A DNA stretch of 64,000 bases. It comes from Rifleibacterium sp035352635 (GTDB lineage Bacteria; Muiribacteriota; Ozemobacteria; Ozemobacterales; Ozemobacteraceae). The stretch lies in the NCBI GenBank assembly GCA_035352635.1, contig DAOPYA010000002.1, positions 26,156 to 90,155 on the forward strand, given 5' to 3'. A program made the position numbers and the translations under genes. Below the pieces are notes generated by a model. That model was not told the DNA's origin. It worked only from the letters and a program-made list of their open reading frames with translations, and made no database searches. This document shows positions 52,513 through 61,615 of the stretch, in pieces (within the stretch, counting starts at the first letter, position 1; every line of letters starts with the position of its first letter).

Positions 52513-54077
52513 AACAAGGCCTGCTGATTTTGTTCGCCTGCCTGATGCTGGCCACTCAAGCCCCTCTTGCCGCCCAGGAAATCGCAACCACGACCGCCGT
52601 TGCCCCCGAAGGGTTAAAGCCATTGCTCGACTTTGCCGGGCTTGTGGTGGCCGGCAACCGCAATCTTCTCGTGGCTGGCCATGAGCTTGAGACGGCCAGA
52701 TTCGCACAGCATCGTTCTCTCGAAGCCTTTTCCCCGCAATTGACCTTCAACAGCGATGCCAGCAAAGATGCTAACAGCAGCTACAATTCTCTGACCGGTC
52801 TTGAAGAAGACTATAGCACGCGCCGTCGAGGCTCTGGAGCGGCCATCGCCCAGCGCACCCCCCTTGGCCAGCTTGGTTATGCCTATTCCAGTTCGCGCAC
52901 CGAATACAGTAATTCGCAGTCGAGCTACTTTCGCTCACTGTATCTAAGCCTGCAGAGCGGTCTGTTGCGCAACGATGCGCGGGTTAACGCCCTTGACCGC
53001 CGCCTGGCACGTGCCGAATATGAAATCAGCGAAGCACAGGCCGACTCGGTGCTGCTTGACGTTCTATTTACCGCCTACCAGAGTCTGTTCAGCCGTATAG
53101 TCGCCGAGCGCAACCAGGGAATCAAGCGGCAAAACCTGAATTTTTACGCGACGCTGGTCGAAGAAGCCGAAATCAAGCTGAAAACCGGCATTGGCAGCGA
53201 ACTCGATCGCAAACAGGCCAGCATGCGTCTGCAGCAGGCCGAGACAGGCAATGCCGAAACTGGCCTTTCGCTACAGGAAAACGATCGCCGCCTGGCCGCT
53301 CAACTTGGCGATATCGCCTGGAACCATGAAATCGCGAGTTTCTCGCTAGAGCCGGTTGTGCAGTGCATCCCGGCCTCTTTCAGTCGCGAAACCCTTGAAG
53401 AGAAGGCTTTTAGCAGGCGCCCTGACTATCGGGTTTTTCTCAGTCAGTACAAGGCCCAGAAGGCAGCCTATGAAAAGGCCAGGCAGTTGAGCCGCCCCGA
53501 TCTCTCAGCCCGCGCACGTTGGGGCAGGCAGGGGCGGGGTGCTTCCGAAAGCGAAGCCGCGGATATGCAGGATAAAAGCTGGGATGTTTCGCTTGTCTAT
53601 TCCATGAGCCTCGGCCATGATGGCGAAAAACTCGACTTCGCCGCGCAACGCGAAAAACTTAAGGCTTTTGCGGCAAGACTCGCCCAGAAACGCGATGATA
53701 TCAGGCTGGCAGTTGCCGATGCCCTCGAACGTCTCGAATTTCATCACCGCAATCTGACTCTGCTGCAGGCATCTATGCAGCTCTCTACCGAAGTTCTTGA
53801 AGGCCAGCAGCTGAATTTTCAGCTCGGCAAAATTTCGCTGCTCGATCTGACCCGCTATCAACAGGAATACGACAATGCCAGCCTGGCCCTTGTCCAGGGC
53901 GAAACCCAGCTCATTCTTGAATGGCTGCGACTTCATTATGAAACGGGCACTCTAGCAGAATTCGCAGGTGTAGCGCCTGTTGGCGGCATTGTGGCACGAA
54001 TTGAGCCAGTGACAAAGCCTGTTGCCGGGCCTGCCGCCGAGCCTTCTCCTGAACCTGCCGAAATGGAAACACATTGA
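52509..54077 (+). CDS. TolC-family outer-membrane efflux protein
   Basis: 522 residues with a signal peptide (1-23, ending LAAQ). Two repeated halves of long amphipathic helices carry the TolC/OEP pattern ('GLVVAGNRNLLVAGHELETARF', 'RRLARAEYEISEAQADSVLLDV', 'GKISLLDLTRYQQEYDNA'). The C-terminal 40 residues are Pro/Ala/Glu-rich. It forms the trimeric outer-membrane exit duct for the adaptor and ABC components that follow. Overlaps the preceding gene by four bases. Confidence 0.88.
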   Translation: MKQGLLILFACLMLATQAPLAAQEIATTTAVAPEGLKPLLDFAGLVVAGNRNLLVAGHELETARFAQHRSLEAFSPQLTFNSDASKDANSSYNSLTGLEEDYSTRRRGSGAAIAQRTPLGQLGYAYSSSRTEYSNSQSSYFRSLYLSLQSGLLRNDARVNALDRRLARAEYEISEAQADSVLLDVLFTAYQSLFSRIVAERNQGIKRQNLNFYATLVEEAEIKLKTGIGSELDRKQASMRLQQAETGNAETGLSLQENDRRLAAQLGDIAWNHEIASFSLEPVVQCIPASFSRETLEEKAFSRRPDYRVFLSQYKAQKAAYEKARQLSRPDLSARARWGRQGRGASESEAADMQDKSWDVSLVYSMSLGHDGEKLDFAAQREKLKAFAARLAQKRDDIRLAVADALERLEFHHRNLTLLQASMQLSTEVLEGQQLNFQLGKISLLDLTRYQQEYDNASLALVQGETQLILEWLRLHYETGTLAEFAGVAPVGGIVARIEPVTKPVAGPAAEPSPEPAEMETH

Positions 54078-55480
54078 TGATCAGATTGCTGCTCGAAGCT
54101 CTGGCGCTCTTGCTCGTATTTTCGGGTTTGACCGGTTGTCAGGGTTCTTCAGGAGTCGCACCTGCTGCTGGCGCTGGCCCTGAATACCATTTCAAGACCG
54201 AGGTCAGGCAACACTGCATTCCGCTGCGGGCAACTCTCAAATCGAGTGATATCAGTGAGGTGGGCCTCAAGCTTGGGCGTGGCATCATCGACTGGATGGC
54301 AGAAGAAGGATCGACTGTTGCTTCAGGCGATGTGGTCGTCAGAGTCGATATGGATGCCACCAGAAAGCGGATTGAAGATCGTGAAGTAAATCTGGCAACC
54401 GAACAAGACCGGATGAGTAACCTGCAACAATCTGGCCCCGCCGAAATGGCCGTTCTAAAAAAGAATCTCAACGAAAAACGACTCGATCTCAAGAGAGCTA
54501 CCAAGGATGAATGGTGGCTGAAAAACCCGAAAACTGCCGATGAAGTCTGGAAAATCACCACCGATCTTCAGATTGCCTCGCTCAGCTTCGCGCACGCCGC
54601 CGAAATTTTCGGCCTGAAAAAACAAGTTACCGATCGCGGTTTTGACAGCCCTTTTGCTTTGCGCACTTCCGAGATCGAATTGCGTTCACGTGAAATCGAG
54701 TTTGATTATTCACGCCGCCTGCAGAAGCAACTTCAAGAACCGCCACTATCAGAAGAACTGGCAGGCATTGATTACCAGAAGCAGGTCGCATCAGGTGAAA
54801 TCTGGCTCGCCGGCAACGAATTGCTCGCTGCTTCACTGTCGGCACAGATTCGTGTCAACAATCTTGAAGTGATCATTGAGCGCATTAGATCGCGATTGCG
54901 CGAAGAAACGACCACCCTGGCCGAGTCGGTTCTGAAATCGCCACGCAACGGCATCGTCATTCACCCGGTGTTATGGGGTCATTACCGCTTTGTACCCGGC
55001 TCAGACGCCTGGGAAGGCGTCAGCATCATTCAGGTGATCGGCGCGGGCGGCTATTTTCTTGAATCGCTTGCCGACGAGGCTGATGCTAACATGCTTGTCG
55101 AAAAAGCCTCCGCGACCATCGTTTTCGATAGCTTTCCCGGAAAGGTTTTCACCGGTGAGGTTACGACGATCAGCAAGGCTCCACGGCGCATTCGCGGCAA
55201 GCAGGATAGTGCTGTGCGGTTTTTTCCGGTAACTCTGAGCGTTAATGCCAGCGATAGTCTTATGGTCGGCGGCAAAGCCAGCGTTAATGTTGTGCTGGCC
55301 GAGAAAAGCGGCGTTTTTTTGCCCCGGGATGCAGTTAAAATAGCTGGCGAAAAATACGAGATTATATTGAAGACTGCTTTTGGCGTCAGTCGAAGCGAGA
55401 TCAAGGTCGAAGAGTTCAATCACGACTGGCTTATCTGGAAAGATGCCCCGGTCACAGAAGGGACGCTCATCTACCCATGA
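54077..55480 (+). CDS. Efflux adaptor (membrane fusion protein) lipoprotein
   Basis: About 467 residues; ATG 54077 is preferred to the adjacent TTG at 54074. A lipoprotein signal ends in LTGC. The HlyD/MacA-like order follows: first lipoyl half ('GIIDWMAEEGSTVASGDVVVRVD'), a long coiled coil (about 85-285), second lipoyl half ('SVLKSPRNGIVIHPV'), then beta-barrel and membrane-proximal domains. It links the inner-membrane ABC transporter to the TolC-like duct. Overlaps neighbours at both ends, so it is made together with the tandem adaptor. Confidence 0.83.
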   Translation: MIRLLLEALALLLVFSGLTGCQGSSGVAPAAGAGPEYHFKTEVRQHCIPLRATLKSSDISEVGLKLGRGIIDWMAEEGSTVASGDVVVRVDMDATRKRIEDREVNLATEQDRMSNLQQSGPAEMAVLKKNLNEKRLDLKRATKDEWWLKNPKTADEVWKITTDLQIASLSFAHAAEIFGLKKQVTDRGFDSPFALRTSEIELRSREIEFDYSRRLQKQLQEPPLSEELAGIDYQKQVASGEIWLAGNELLAASLSAQIRVNNLEVIIERIRSRLREETTTLAESVLKSPRNGIVIHPVLWGHYRFVPGSDAWEGVSIIQVIGAGGYFLESLADEADANMLVEKASATIVFDSFPGKVFTGEVTTISKAPRRIRGKQDSAVRFFPVTLSVNASDSLMVGGKASVNVVLAEKSGVFLPRDAVKIAGEKYEIILKTAFGVSRSEIKVEEFNHDWLIWKDAPVTEGTLIYP

Positions 55481-58059
55481 AGAACCCAGGCGCTTTATTA
55501 ATTTTGGCAGCCGGCGCTTTTTTTATGCTGGCGGGTTGTGAACAAACTCAGCTTCAGACGCTACCTGGCCAGAATCTTCTGCAATTAACGCCGCCCCTGG
55601 CGCGGGGTGAATTCGTTTCTTTGCGCGAAACTCTGCTGATGGCACCTTTTTCCACCGAAGTTGTTGATCTGCTGCCCGAAGGAACTCTTGCAACTGCGGG
55701 GGTTGAGCTGGCGCGACTTTCACCTGGTGATCGTGAGCAGGAACGTCGCACCAAGCAGTCTGACCTTGATGGCTTTGCAATCGGGGTTGAGCGTGACCAG
55801 GCATTGCTTGGCATCGCCCGGCAGGTCGAAGAGAAAATCTGCGAATTGGCTCGCCTTGACTATGAAAAATGCCAGATCGAATATGATCGGGCCGTTTCGG
55901 GTCGCGACTGGATGCGACTGGTAGAACAGGAAGAAGGATTGCGTGCCGCCGGGGTTCGTGCACGTATGCTGCAGAAGCAGTATAATGCCTCAAAAGCCAT
56001 GGCCGAAAAGGGATTTGCCGCCCGCCAGGAATTGGCCGATCACCAGAAAGATCTGAAAGTTCACAGCCTTACCGCATCTCTGACCAGCCGTATTGTTGAT
56101 TTTGTCGATCGTTTTGCCGATGAAAAAAAGGTTTTTGCTGCCGCCGAAGCACTCGAAAAAGCTCGTCTTGCCTCAGAACTGGCCAGTTTTACAACCAGTA
56201 AAAACCTGGCCGAATACCAGTTCGCCCTGAATGAATCCCAACGGCGTTATGACCAGAATCTCACCAAACTAAGTGAAATCGACAGCCAGCTCGCGTCGTT
56301 GACCGTTCGGGCCACAGCTCAGGGTGTGTTGCTTTACGGCGACACCTACGATGGTTCGCAGATTCTGAAACTGCGGCGTGGCGCCCAGGTCTACCCAGGT
56401 TTGACTTTCTTAAAAATTGTCGATCCGTTGCGGTGTGGTGTGCTTTTTCCTCTCGACCAGCGTGATACCTTGCTGCTAAGTTCAGCTACCCCCCTGTTTT
56501 ACCGGCCAGATGCCCTGCCTGAATTTGTATTTCCATGTCGGTATGAGAGCAGAGTTCCGGTGGCCCTCGAAATTCCCCAGGGTAAGCCCGATGGCCGAAC
56601 CCAGGTACTTGTAAAGGCCAGTATTGCCAGTTATCCGGCTACTCTGATGCTTGGCTACTCAGGAACAGTTTTTTGCAGCGATTTTGTTGCTGACCTGCTG
56701 AAGCGCTTTAATGGCAAGAGAAGAACCACAATCGGGCGTCGTCACCTGCAACGTTCAATGAGTTCAACGGGTGACGTAAAGCCGGCCAGCGCTACTTTTA
56801 TCGTGGCAAATCTTGATGGCAAGCTCAGCGAGGTTGCCGAAGAAGGCCAGACCGTTAAATCTGGCGGCAGAATAGCGGTGCTCGACTGCGAAGAACTTAT
56901 TCAAAGTGCCAGTGACAGCGAAATTGAACTCAAAAAAAAGAACGAAGAATACCAGCTGCAGCTGCAGAAAAACGACATCGAACTCGACAAGACACGCCGG
57001 GGCATTGAAGTCAGGCGCGGCGCTTTTGAAGTGGCGAAGCTCAAACATGCGGCTTTGCTCAAACGACGCGAAGAAGACAAAATTATCGACCTGAAGCGTT
57101 CCCTCGAAGTTCTTTCGGCCCGCGTGGCCCTCGCCGAAGAAAAAATTACCCATATTGCTGAGTTGCGCCGCCGTGGCCTGAGTTCCGAACTCGAAGCATT
57201 GCAGTGCGAGACCGAACTGGCAGAGCTTCTCAGAGACCGCAAAATCGCCGCATATAAACTTAAAACCGAAGAAGCCGGCCCAACTGACCGTTCGGTGCGG
57301 CTTTCTGAACTCGAAGTGCGCAAGGCGGGCCTTGAGGTCGAAAAAGCCGAACTCGACGGCTCGCTGAATAACCTGCGCAACCTGATGGCCGCAAGATTGC
57401 TGGCTTCGCAGATCAAAAAACTTGAGCTGTCGCTCGCCAAAACCCGCGAAGATATTGCTTCCGCGACCATCAAGGCGCCCGTTGACGGAGTGGTCATTCT
57501 CAATGAATTCAATAAAGCCGGTGGCGGCATGGGTAAGGCCAAAGTTGGCGATAACGTCTATGCAAGAATTCCCTTCATGCAGGTGGCTGACGTGAACAAT
57601 CTCAGAGTTCATTGCACTATTTCAGAGGCAGATGCGAGATTTATCAAACCTGGTGACGAAGTGCGCCTGCTGCTCAAGGGCAATTCGACCCGCAAGTTGC
57701 GCGGCTGGGTGAACTCAGTTGCTATTGTTGCGACAACCGAATTTCGCAAACGCCAGGATGCGGTTGTTGCGGTTGAAGTGGGCATGGTTTCGCCAACGAC
57801 CGGCGAAGGCACTACCGACCCGGCTCTTCGCCCTGGCAGCAGCTGTGAAGTTGAATTCAAGCTCTATGATCTGCCTGATGCACTCTTTCTGCCTTTTGAT
57901 GGTCTGCTGCCAACCGCGACTGCGAGTTGTGTTGTTACTCCCGACGGAAAATTGCAGCCGGTGAACCTGCATTTTGTCGATGGCTTGCAGGGTGGCGCTC
58001 TGGCCGGTGGTCTGGCCGAAGGTGACGAAATTCTGCTCATGGAGGCCGGCGATGATTAA
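55477..58059 (+). CDS. Tandem double efflux adaptor lipoprotein
   Basis: 860 residues, twice the normal adaptor length. The signal ends in LAGC. Module 1 (about 40-430): lipoyl halves around 'STEVVDLLPEGTLATAGVELARL' and 'LTVRATAQGVLLYG' with a coiled coil between. Module 2 (about 440-850): 'GKLSEVAEEGQTVKSGGRIAVLD', a very long Glu/Lys/Leu coiled coil (about 475-655), 'ATIKAPVDGVVILNEF', then barrel and membrane-proximal parts. Thus two complete HlyD-like modules occupy one chain. With the single-module adaptor upstream the operon encodes three modules; two copies of each protein would make the six modules of a MacA-type ring (inference). Confidence 0.82.
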   Translation: MKNPGALLILAAGAFFMLAGCEQTQLQTLPGQNLLQLTPPLARGEFVSLRETLLMAPFSTEVVDLLPEGTLATAGVELARLSPGDREQERRTKQSDLDGFAIGVERDQALLGIARQVEEKICELARLDYEKCQIEYDRAVSGRDWMRLVEQEEGLRAAGVRARMLQKQYNASKAMAEKGFAARQELADHQKDLKVHSLTASLTSRIVDFVDRFADEKKVFAAAEALEKARLASELASFTTSKNLAEYQFALNESQRRYDQNLTKLSEIDSQLASLTVRATAQGVLLYGDTYDGSQILKLRRGAQVYPGLTFLKIVDPLRCGVLFPLDQRDTLLLSSATPLFYRPDALPEFVFPCRYESRVPVALEIPQGKPDGRTQVLVKASIASYPATLMLGYSGTVFCSDFVADLLKRFNGKRRTTIGRRHLQRSMSSTGDVKPASATFIVANLDGKLSEVAEEGQTVKSGGRIAVLDCEELIQSASDSEIELKKKNEEYQLQLQKNDIELDKTRRGIEVRRGAFEVAKLKHAALLKRREEDKIIDLKRSLEVLSARVALAEEKITHIAELRRRGLSSELEALQCETELAELLRDRKIAAYKLKTEEAGPTDRSVRLSELEVRKAGLEVEKAELDGSLNNLRNLMAARLLASQIKKLELSLAKTREDIASATIKAPVDGVVILNEFNKAGGGMGKAKVGDNVYARIPFMQVADVNNLRVHCTISEADARFIKPGDEVRLLLKGNSTRKLRGWVNSVAIVATTEFRKRQDAVVAVEVGMVSPTTGEGTTDPALRPGSSCEVEFKLYDLPDALFLPFDGLLPTATASCVVTPDGKLQPVNLHFVDGLQGGALAGGLAEGDEILLMEAGDD

Positions 58060-58798
58060 AACCGCTCAGCTGCAAAGATATTTTCGGGCGGGTGAGACCT
58101 GTGTTAAAGCTGTTGATGGTCTTGATATCGACATCCCGGCCGGTGAGTTTGTGGCGATAATGGGGCCGTCAGGTTCGGGCAAATCGACGCTGCTGTATGT
58201 GCTTGGCGCCATGGACCAGCCCACCGGCGGCCAGATCAGCATAAACGGCCGCCGCCTCGATCTGATGAACGATCAGGAATGTTCAGATTTTCGCAACCGA
58301 CAGCTCGGTTTTGTTTTTCAGTCTTTTCATCTGCTTCCGCGCATGAGCTTGCTGCGTAATGTTGAACTGCCAATGCTTTATGCCCAGGTAGACGCGGCCC
58401 GGCGCCGTGACAGAGCCAGCATGATGCTGCAGGCGGTCGGCCTTGCCGGTCGCCTTGAGCATTTTCCGGCTGAACTTTCGGGTGGGCAGTGCCAGAGAGC
58501 GGCCATCGCCAGGGCACTGGTTAATTCACCGGCACTGCTGCTCGCCGACGAACCAACAGGCAATCTCGATTCTCGAACCGGCCTTGAGATTATCGGTATT
58601 TTTCAGGCACTCAACCGTCAAGGCATGACAGTTGTAATGGTGACACATGATGAAAACATGGCCCGCCATGCCGGGCGCATCATTCGGATGCATGATGGGC
58701 GCATCGAACGCATCGAAGTGGTCGATAACCCGCTGCAGTCAGTGTTGCCTGGCGAAATAGAGCGGTCGTTACGCGAGGTGTGCCATGCGACTTGCTGA
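58052..58798 (+). CDS. ABC transporter ATPase, MacB/LolD type
   Basis: The ATG at 58052 with GGAGG 7 bases upstream is preferred; a longer frame only overlaps the adaptor gene. 248 residues with every ABC motif: Walker A GPSGSGKST, Q-loop 'VFQSFHLLPRMS', signature LSGGQCQRAAIARAL, Walker B 'LLLADEPTGNLDS' and H-loop VTHD. It powers the FtsX-type permease encoded next (14-base overlap). In E. coli MacB this domain is fused to the permease; here they are separate. Confidence 0.93.
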   Translation: MIKTAQLQRYFRAGETCVKAVDGLDIDIPAGEFVAIMGPSGSGKSTLLYVLGAMDQPTGGQISINGRRLDLMNDQECSDFRNRQLGFVFQSFHLLPRMSLLRNVELPMLYAQVDAARRRDRASMMLQAVGLAGRLEHFPAELSGGQCQRAAIARALVNSPALLLADEPTGNLDSRTGLEIIGIFQALNRQGMTVVMVTHDENMARHAGRIIRMHDGRIERIEVVDNPLQSVLPGEIERSLREVCHATC

Positions 58799-60032
58799 AC
58801 AGATAAATACCGGCTTTACCGGCTTGCTTGATCACCCTTTTCGCACCTTCCTCACGATGCTGGGCATAATTTTCGGAGTCGGGGCGGTGATTGCCATGGT
58901 GTCAATTGGGGCAGGCGCTGAGCGTGAGGCTCTCGAAGAGCTGAAAAAGTTTGGTGATTCAAGTATCAGGGTCAGTTCGCTTGAAATTCAGGGTGAGCGC
59001 CTGGCTGAAGCCCTTAAAAAGCAGGCTCGCGGCCTGCGTATGACCGATGTCGCTTACCTGGCTTCGGCCTGCCCGTTTATTGAGCTGGCGGTTCCTGAAA
59101 AAATTGATGAATACAGTTTCTATAGCCTCAATCGCAAACCTATGGTGAAGATCGTCGGAGTTGGTGATGGCTTTCTCGCGGCTTCGAGGTTCGAAGTAGA
59201 ACGCGGGCGCTTTTTCTCGTCAGCTGAACTGGAAAGTGCCGCTCTCGTAACCGTTCTTGGTGCCGGAGTTGCCAGCGAAGTGTTCGCGGGGGTTGAACCG
59301 GTGGGTCAGGTCGTTCAGATCGAGCGAATCCGTTTCAGGGTCATTGGTGTGATGCGCCAGCAGGGCTCCGGTGTCGGCAAACTGGCAATCAAGCGGCGCG
59401 ATCATGACCGCGATGTGTATCTTCCGGTCAAAACCAGCCTGCAGCGCCTCGAACGCTGGCCGGTCGAAGACAAAGACCTTTATCACGAAATCAACAGCAT
59501 CTGGGTAGAAATCAGAGAAGGTTATGATCTGCTCGCGGCCAGAGATCGCATCGCTGCAATGCTGAAGCGCCGGCACTCTGATGTCGATGACTTCGAAATT
59601 CAGGTGCCGCTTGAAATTCTTCAGCAGAGCCAGAAAACCCAGAACCTCTTCAATCTGGTTATGGCGCTGATCGCCGGCATCTCGCTGCTGGTTGGTGGTA
59701 TCGGTATTATGAACATCATGCTGGCCTCGGTTAACGAACGCACACGCGAAATCGGAGTGCGCCGGGCGCTTGGCGCCTCCAAACGCGATATCGTCGTTCA
59801 GTTTCTGGTAGAAGCCTCTCTGATAAGCATTCTCGGCGGTATAATCGGTATCTTTGCTGGAATCGGTATTTCGTGGCTGATTTCATTCTACACAGGCTGG
59901 ACAACGGCAATCCCGCTATCATCAGTGCTGATCGCTTTCTTTGTCTCGATATCGGTCGGCATAATCTTCGGCAGTTTCCCGGCGGCCAAAGCCGCCACTC
60001 TCGACCCTGTTAAAGCCCTGCGTTACGAATAA
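58785..60032 (+). CDS. MacB/FtsX-type ABC permease
   Basis: 415 residues: first helix (about 18-42), periplasmic MacB domain (about 45-270), then three helices (about 285-310, 335-360, 372-395) with the FtsX pattern 'GGIGIMNIMLASVNERTREIGVRRALGA' and the terminal 'AAKAATLDPVKALRYE'. Such permeases do not move substrate through the membrane; they drive substrate from the periplasm out through TolC (macrolides, peptides, lipids). Last gene of the six-gene operon. No substrate is shown by the context. Confidence 0.92.
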   Translation: MRLAEQINTGFTGLLDHPFRTFLTMLGIIFGVGAVIAMVSIGAGAEREALEELKKFGDSSIRVSSLEIQGERLAEALKKQARGLRMTDVAYLASACPFIELAVPEKIDEYSFYSLNRKPMVKIVGVGDGFLAASRFEVERGRFFSSAELESAALVTVLGAGVASEVFAGVEPVGQVVQIERIRFRVIGVMRQQGSGVGKLAIKRRDHDRDVYLPVKTSLQRLERWPVEDKDLYHEINSIWVEIREGYDLLAARDRIAAMLKRRHSDVDDFEIQVPLEILQQSQKTQNLFNLVMALIAGISLLVGGIGIMNIMLASVNERTREIGVRRALGASKRDIVVQFLVEASLISILGGIIGIFAGIGISWLISFYTGWTTAIPLSSVLIAFFVSISVGIIFGSFPAAKAATLDPVKALRYE

Positions 60033-60148
60033 AATCCCGCCAGGTTCGCCGCCGATTACAAGATGCACGTGCTCTGCCATGGCAGACGGGCAGACGTTTC
60101 CCGCGGCAAAACACGAATTTTCACGAGACTGATGAAATAAAAAAAGTG

Positions 60149-60177
60149 TTGCAAAGTTAACGCGAAGCTGCTAAGAT
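60149..60177 (+). promoter_or_regulatory. Promoter of tRNA-Leu
   Basis: TTGCAA at 60149-60154, a 17-base spacer, then TAAGAT at 60172-60177, 12 bases before the tRNA. Confidence 0.7.
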
Positions 60178-60189
60178 AAGCAACATCCC

Positions 60190-60273
60190 GCTCGGGTGGT
60201 GAAATTGGCAGACACGTAAGATTCAGGTTCTTATGCCCGCAAGGGTGTGGGGGTTCAAGTCCCCCCTCGAGCA
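60190..60273 (+). tRNA. tRNA-Leu (CAG)
   Basis: A class II tRNA of 84 bases. The acceptor stem pairs GCTCGGG (60190-60196) with CTCGAGC (60266-60272), A is the discriminator, the anticodon loop TTCAGGT gives CAG, there is a long variable arm, and the T arm is GGGGG-TTCAAGT-CCCCC. CCA is not encoded. It reads the CUG leucine codon. Confidence 0.95.
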
Positions 60274-60275
60274 TG

Positions 60276-60302
60276 AAAAGCCCGCTTCAGGCGGGTTTTT
60301 TT
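60276..60302 (+). terminator. Terminator after tRNA-Leu
   Basis: CCCGC (60281-60285) pairs with GCGGG (60291-60295), five-base loop, followed by a run of seven T. Confidence 0.85.
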
Positions 60303-60432
60303 GTGCAAGCCAAACCTGTGCTTTTTAAATGCACTATTGGCATTCTTATTACGGGGTAATGCAAAATCAGGCTGGTGTCAGGGTTGAATTTTGTGCTATT
60401 CTTAGGCTCATCACTCGACCCGGAGGGTTTAT

Positions 60433-60657
60433 ATGAACGACGAAAGCTCAGAAGTTAAACAGAAAAAATCAAAAAACAAACCGGCCCGCGAAGAGCCTGA
60501 TGTCGATGGCGACATCCCCGAAATGCCGAAGATATTTGACAAAGACGCGGAACATCGCAAGGTGATGGCGGTTATGATCGGTCTGTTTGTGGTGATTCTG
60601 CTGGTGATGGTATTTTTTCAGAACTATCTTGATTTTGCCTCAACCGGGGGCATGTAA
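60433..60657 (+). CDS. Small membrane protein of unknown function
   Basis: 74 residues: a charged Lys/Glu/Asp-rich cytoplasmic part (1-42), one membrane helix (about 44-63, 'VMAVMIGLFVVILLVMVFF'), and a short external tail. GGAGG lies 7 bases before the ATG. The next gene starts 28 bases later, so both may form one operon. No family recognised. Confidence 0.68.
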   Translation: MNDESSEVKQKKSKNKPAREEPDVDGDIPEMPKIFDKDAEHRKVMAVMIGLFVVILLVMVFFQNYLDFASTGGM

Positions 60658-60685
60658 CCGCAGGCTGTTAAAAAGGGCTTTCCTA

Positions 60686-61615
60686 ATGAATAAAATTCTC
60701 GCTGGCGTTGCTCTGGCCATGCTGCTGCTAGTTTCTCCTCTACATTCAGCCCCTCAGATTGAAGAAGTTCAGGCGCTGATCGGCAATATAAATTTGCCCG
60801 GCGATCGCTTTTCGTCGCTGGCGATCGATATGATGATGCGCTTGCCCGGCACGCCCGTTGAACTGCTGTGCCAGTTACGTTATCAGGCTCCTGACCGTTA
60901 TTCTTTGCAGGTTTTTGACGGCTTCGATCAGACTCCGGTGTTGCTGGTGACTGATTCAATGGCCCTGATTAATGACCCATTTGCCGAGCAACTTACTCTT
61001 ATCGCCTCTGCTGGGGTTTTGTTTGAGTTGCAGCCTCAAGAAGGCCGATACAATGCCAACTTTGCCTTTAACATGCCTGGCGACCGCGAAATAGTCAATC
61101 GGGCGGTACTTGATTTCAAGACGATGTTCGCCAGATTGCAAAAAGATATCAACATCGAAGTTGCCAGCAACGGCAGTCTTATTTTCAGCGGAACATCAAC
61201 TGAAGACAGTCGCTGCCTGGCCGAAATTAACGCTTCAGCTGCTTTTCCATTGCAGTTTGTCAGGGTGTTTACCAAAGACAGCACCATACCCGTTCTAGAT
61301 TTCAAGCTGATCAGGGCTGACGAAAGTTTTGTGATGCCGCTGTTTCCGGCTACAGAACTGAAAGAGAGCAACCTGCCAGTCGTTGCGGTTAATCCTCAGG
61401 GTGTTCTTGACACAATGACGATTATGAGTTCAGTTTTTAAAGCGGTTTTTGCCCGGGCCGCCATTCGAGATGCAGCAATTCGCGAAGAAATTTCAAAAAT
61501 GCTGCAGTTGCCGCCCACCGACTGGAACGGAGCGGCATTGCGCGATACCTCCCGTGGCGAAACTCTTCGGCGCATGTTTCCCGCTGGTCAGGCTTTAAGT
61601 TCGCCGATCCACTGA
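60686..61615 (+). CDS. Secreted protein, possibly LolA-like fold
   Basis: The ATG at 60686 is chosen because it gives a proper signal peptide (1-21, ending LHSA); the longer frame to 60629 overlaps the previous gene. 309 residues. The mature protein starts 'QIEEVQALIGNI', and its alternating strands ('MMRLPGTPVELLCQLRYQAPDRYSLQVF', 'TPVLLVTDSMALINDP') recall LolA-like lipid-binding barrels. A helical C-terminal third follows. The fold guess is inference. It converges on the next gene with a 28-base overlap. Confidence 0.62.
   Translation: MNKILAGVALAMLLLVSPLHSAPQIEEVQALIGNINLPGDRFSSLAIDMMMRLPGTPVELLCQLRYQAPDRYSLQVFDGFDQTPVLLVTDSMALINDPFAEQLTLIASAGVLFELQPQEGRYNANFAFNMPGDREIVNRAVLDFKTMFARLQKDINIEVASNGSLIFSGTSTEDSRCLAEINASAAFPLQFVRVFTKDSTIPVLDFKLIRADESFVMPLFPATELKESNLPVVAVNPQGVLDTMTIMSSVFKAVFARAAIRDAAIREEISKMLQLPPTDWNGAALRDTSRGETLRRMFPAGQALSSPIH

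Noticed and set aside
60056..60274. A 72-residue frame on the minus strand
   Set aside because: It runs antisense through the tRNA-Leu gene; its N-terminus is the well-known false translation of a tRNA T arm.
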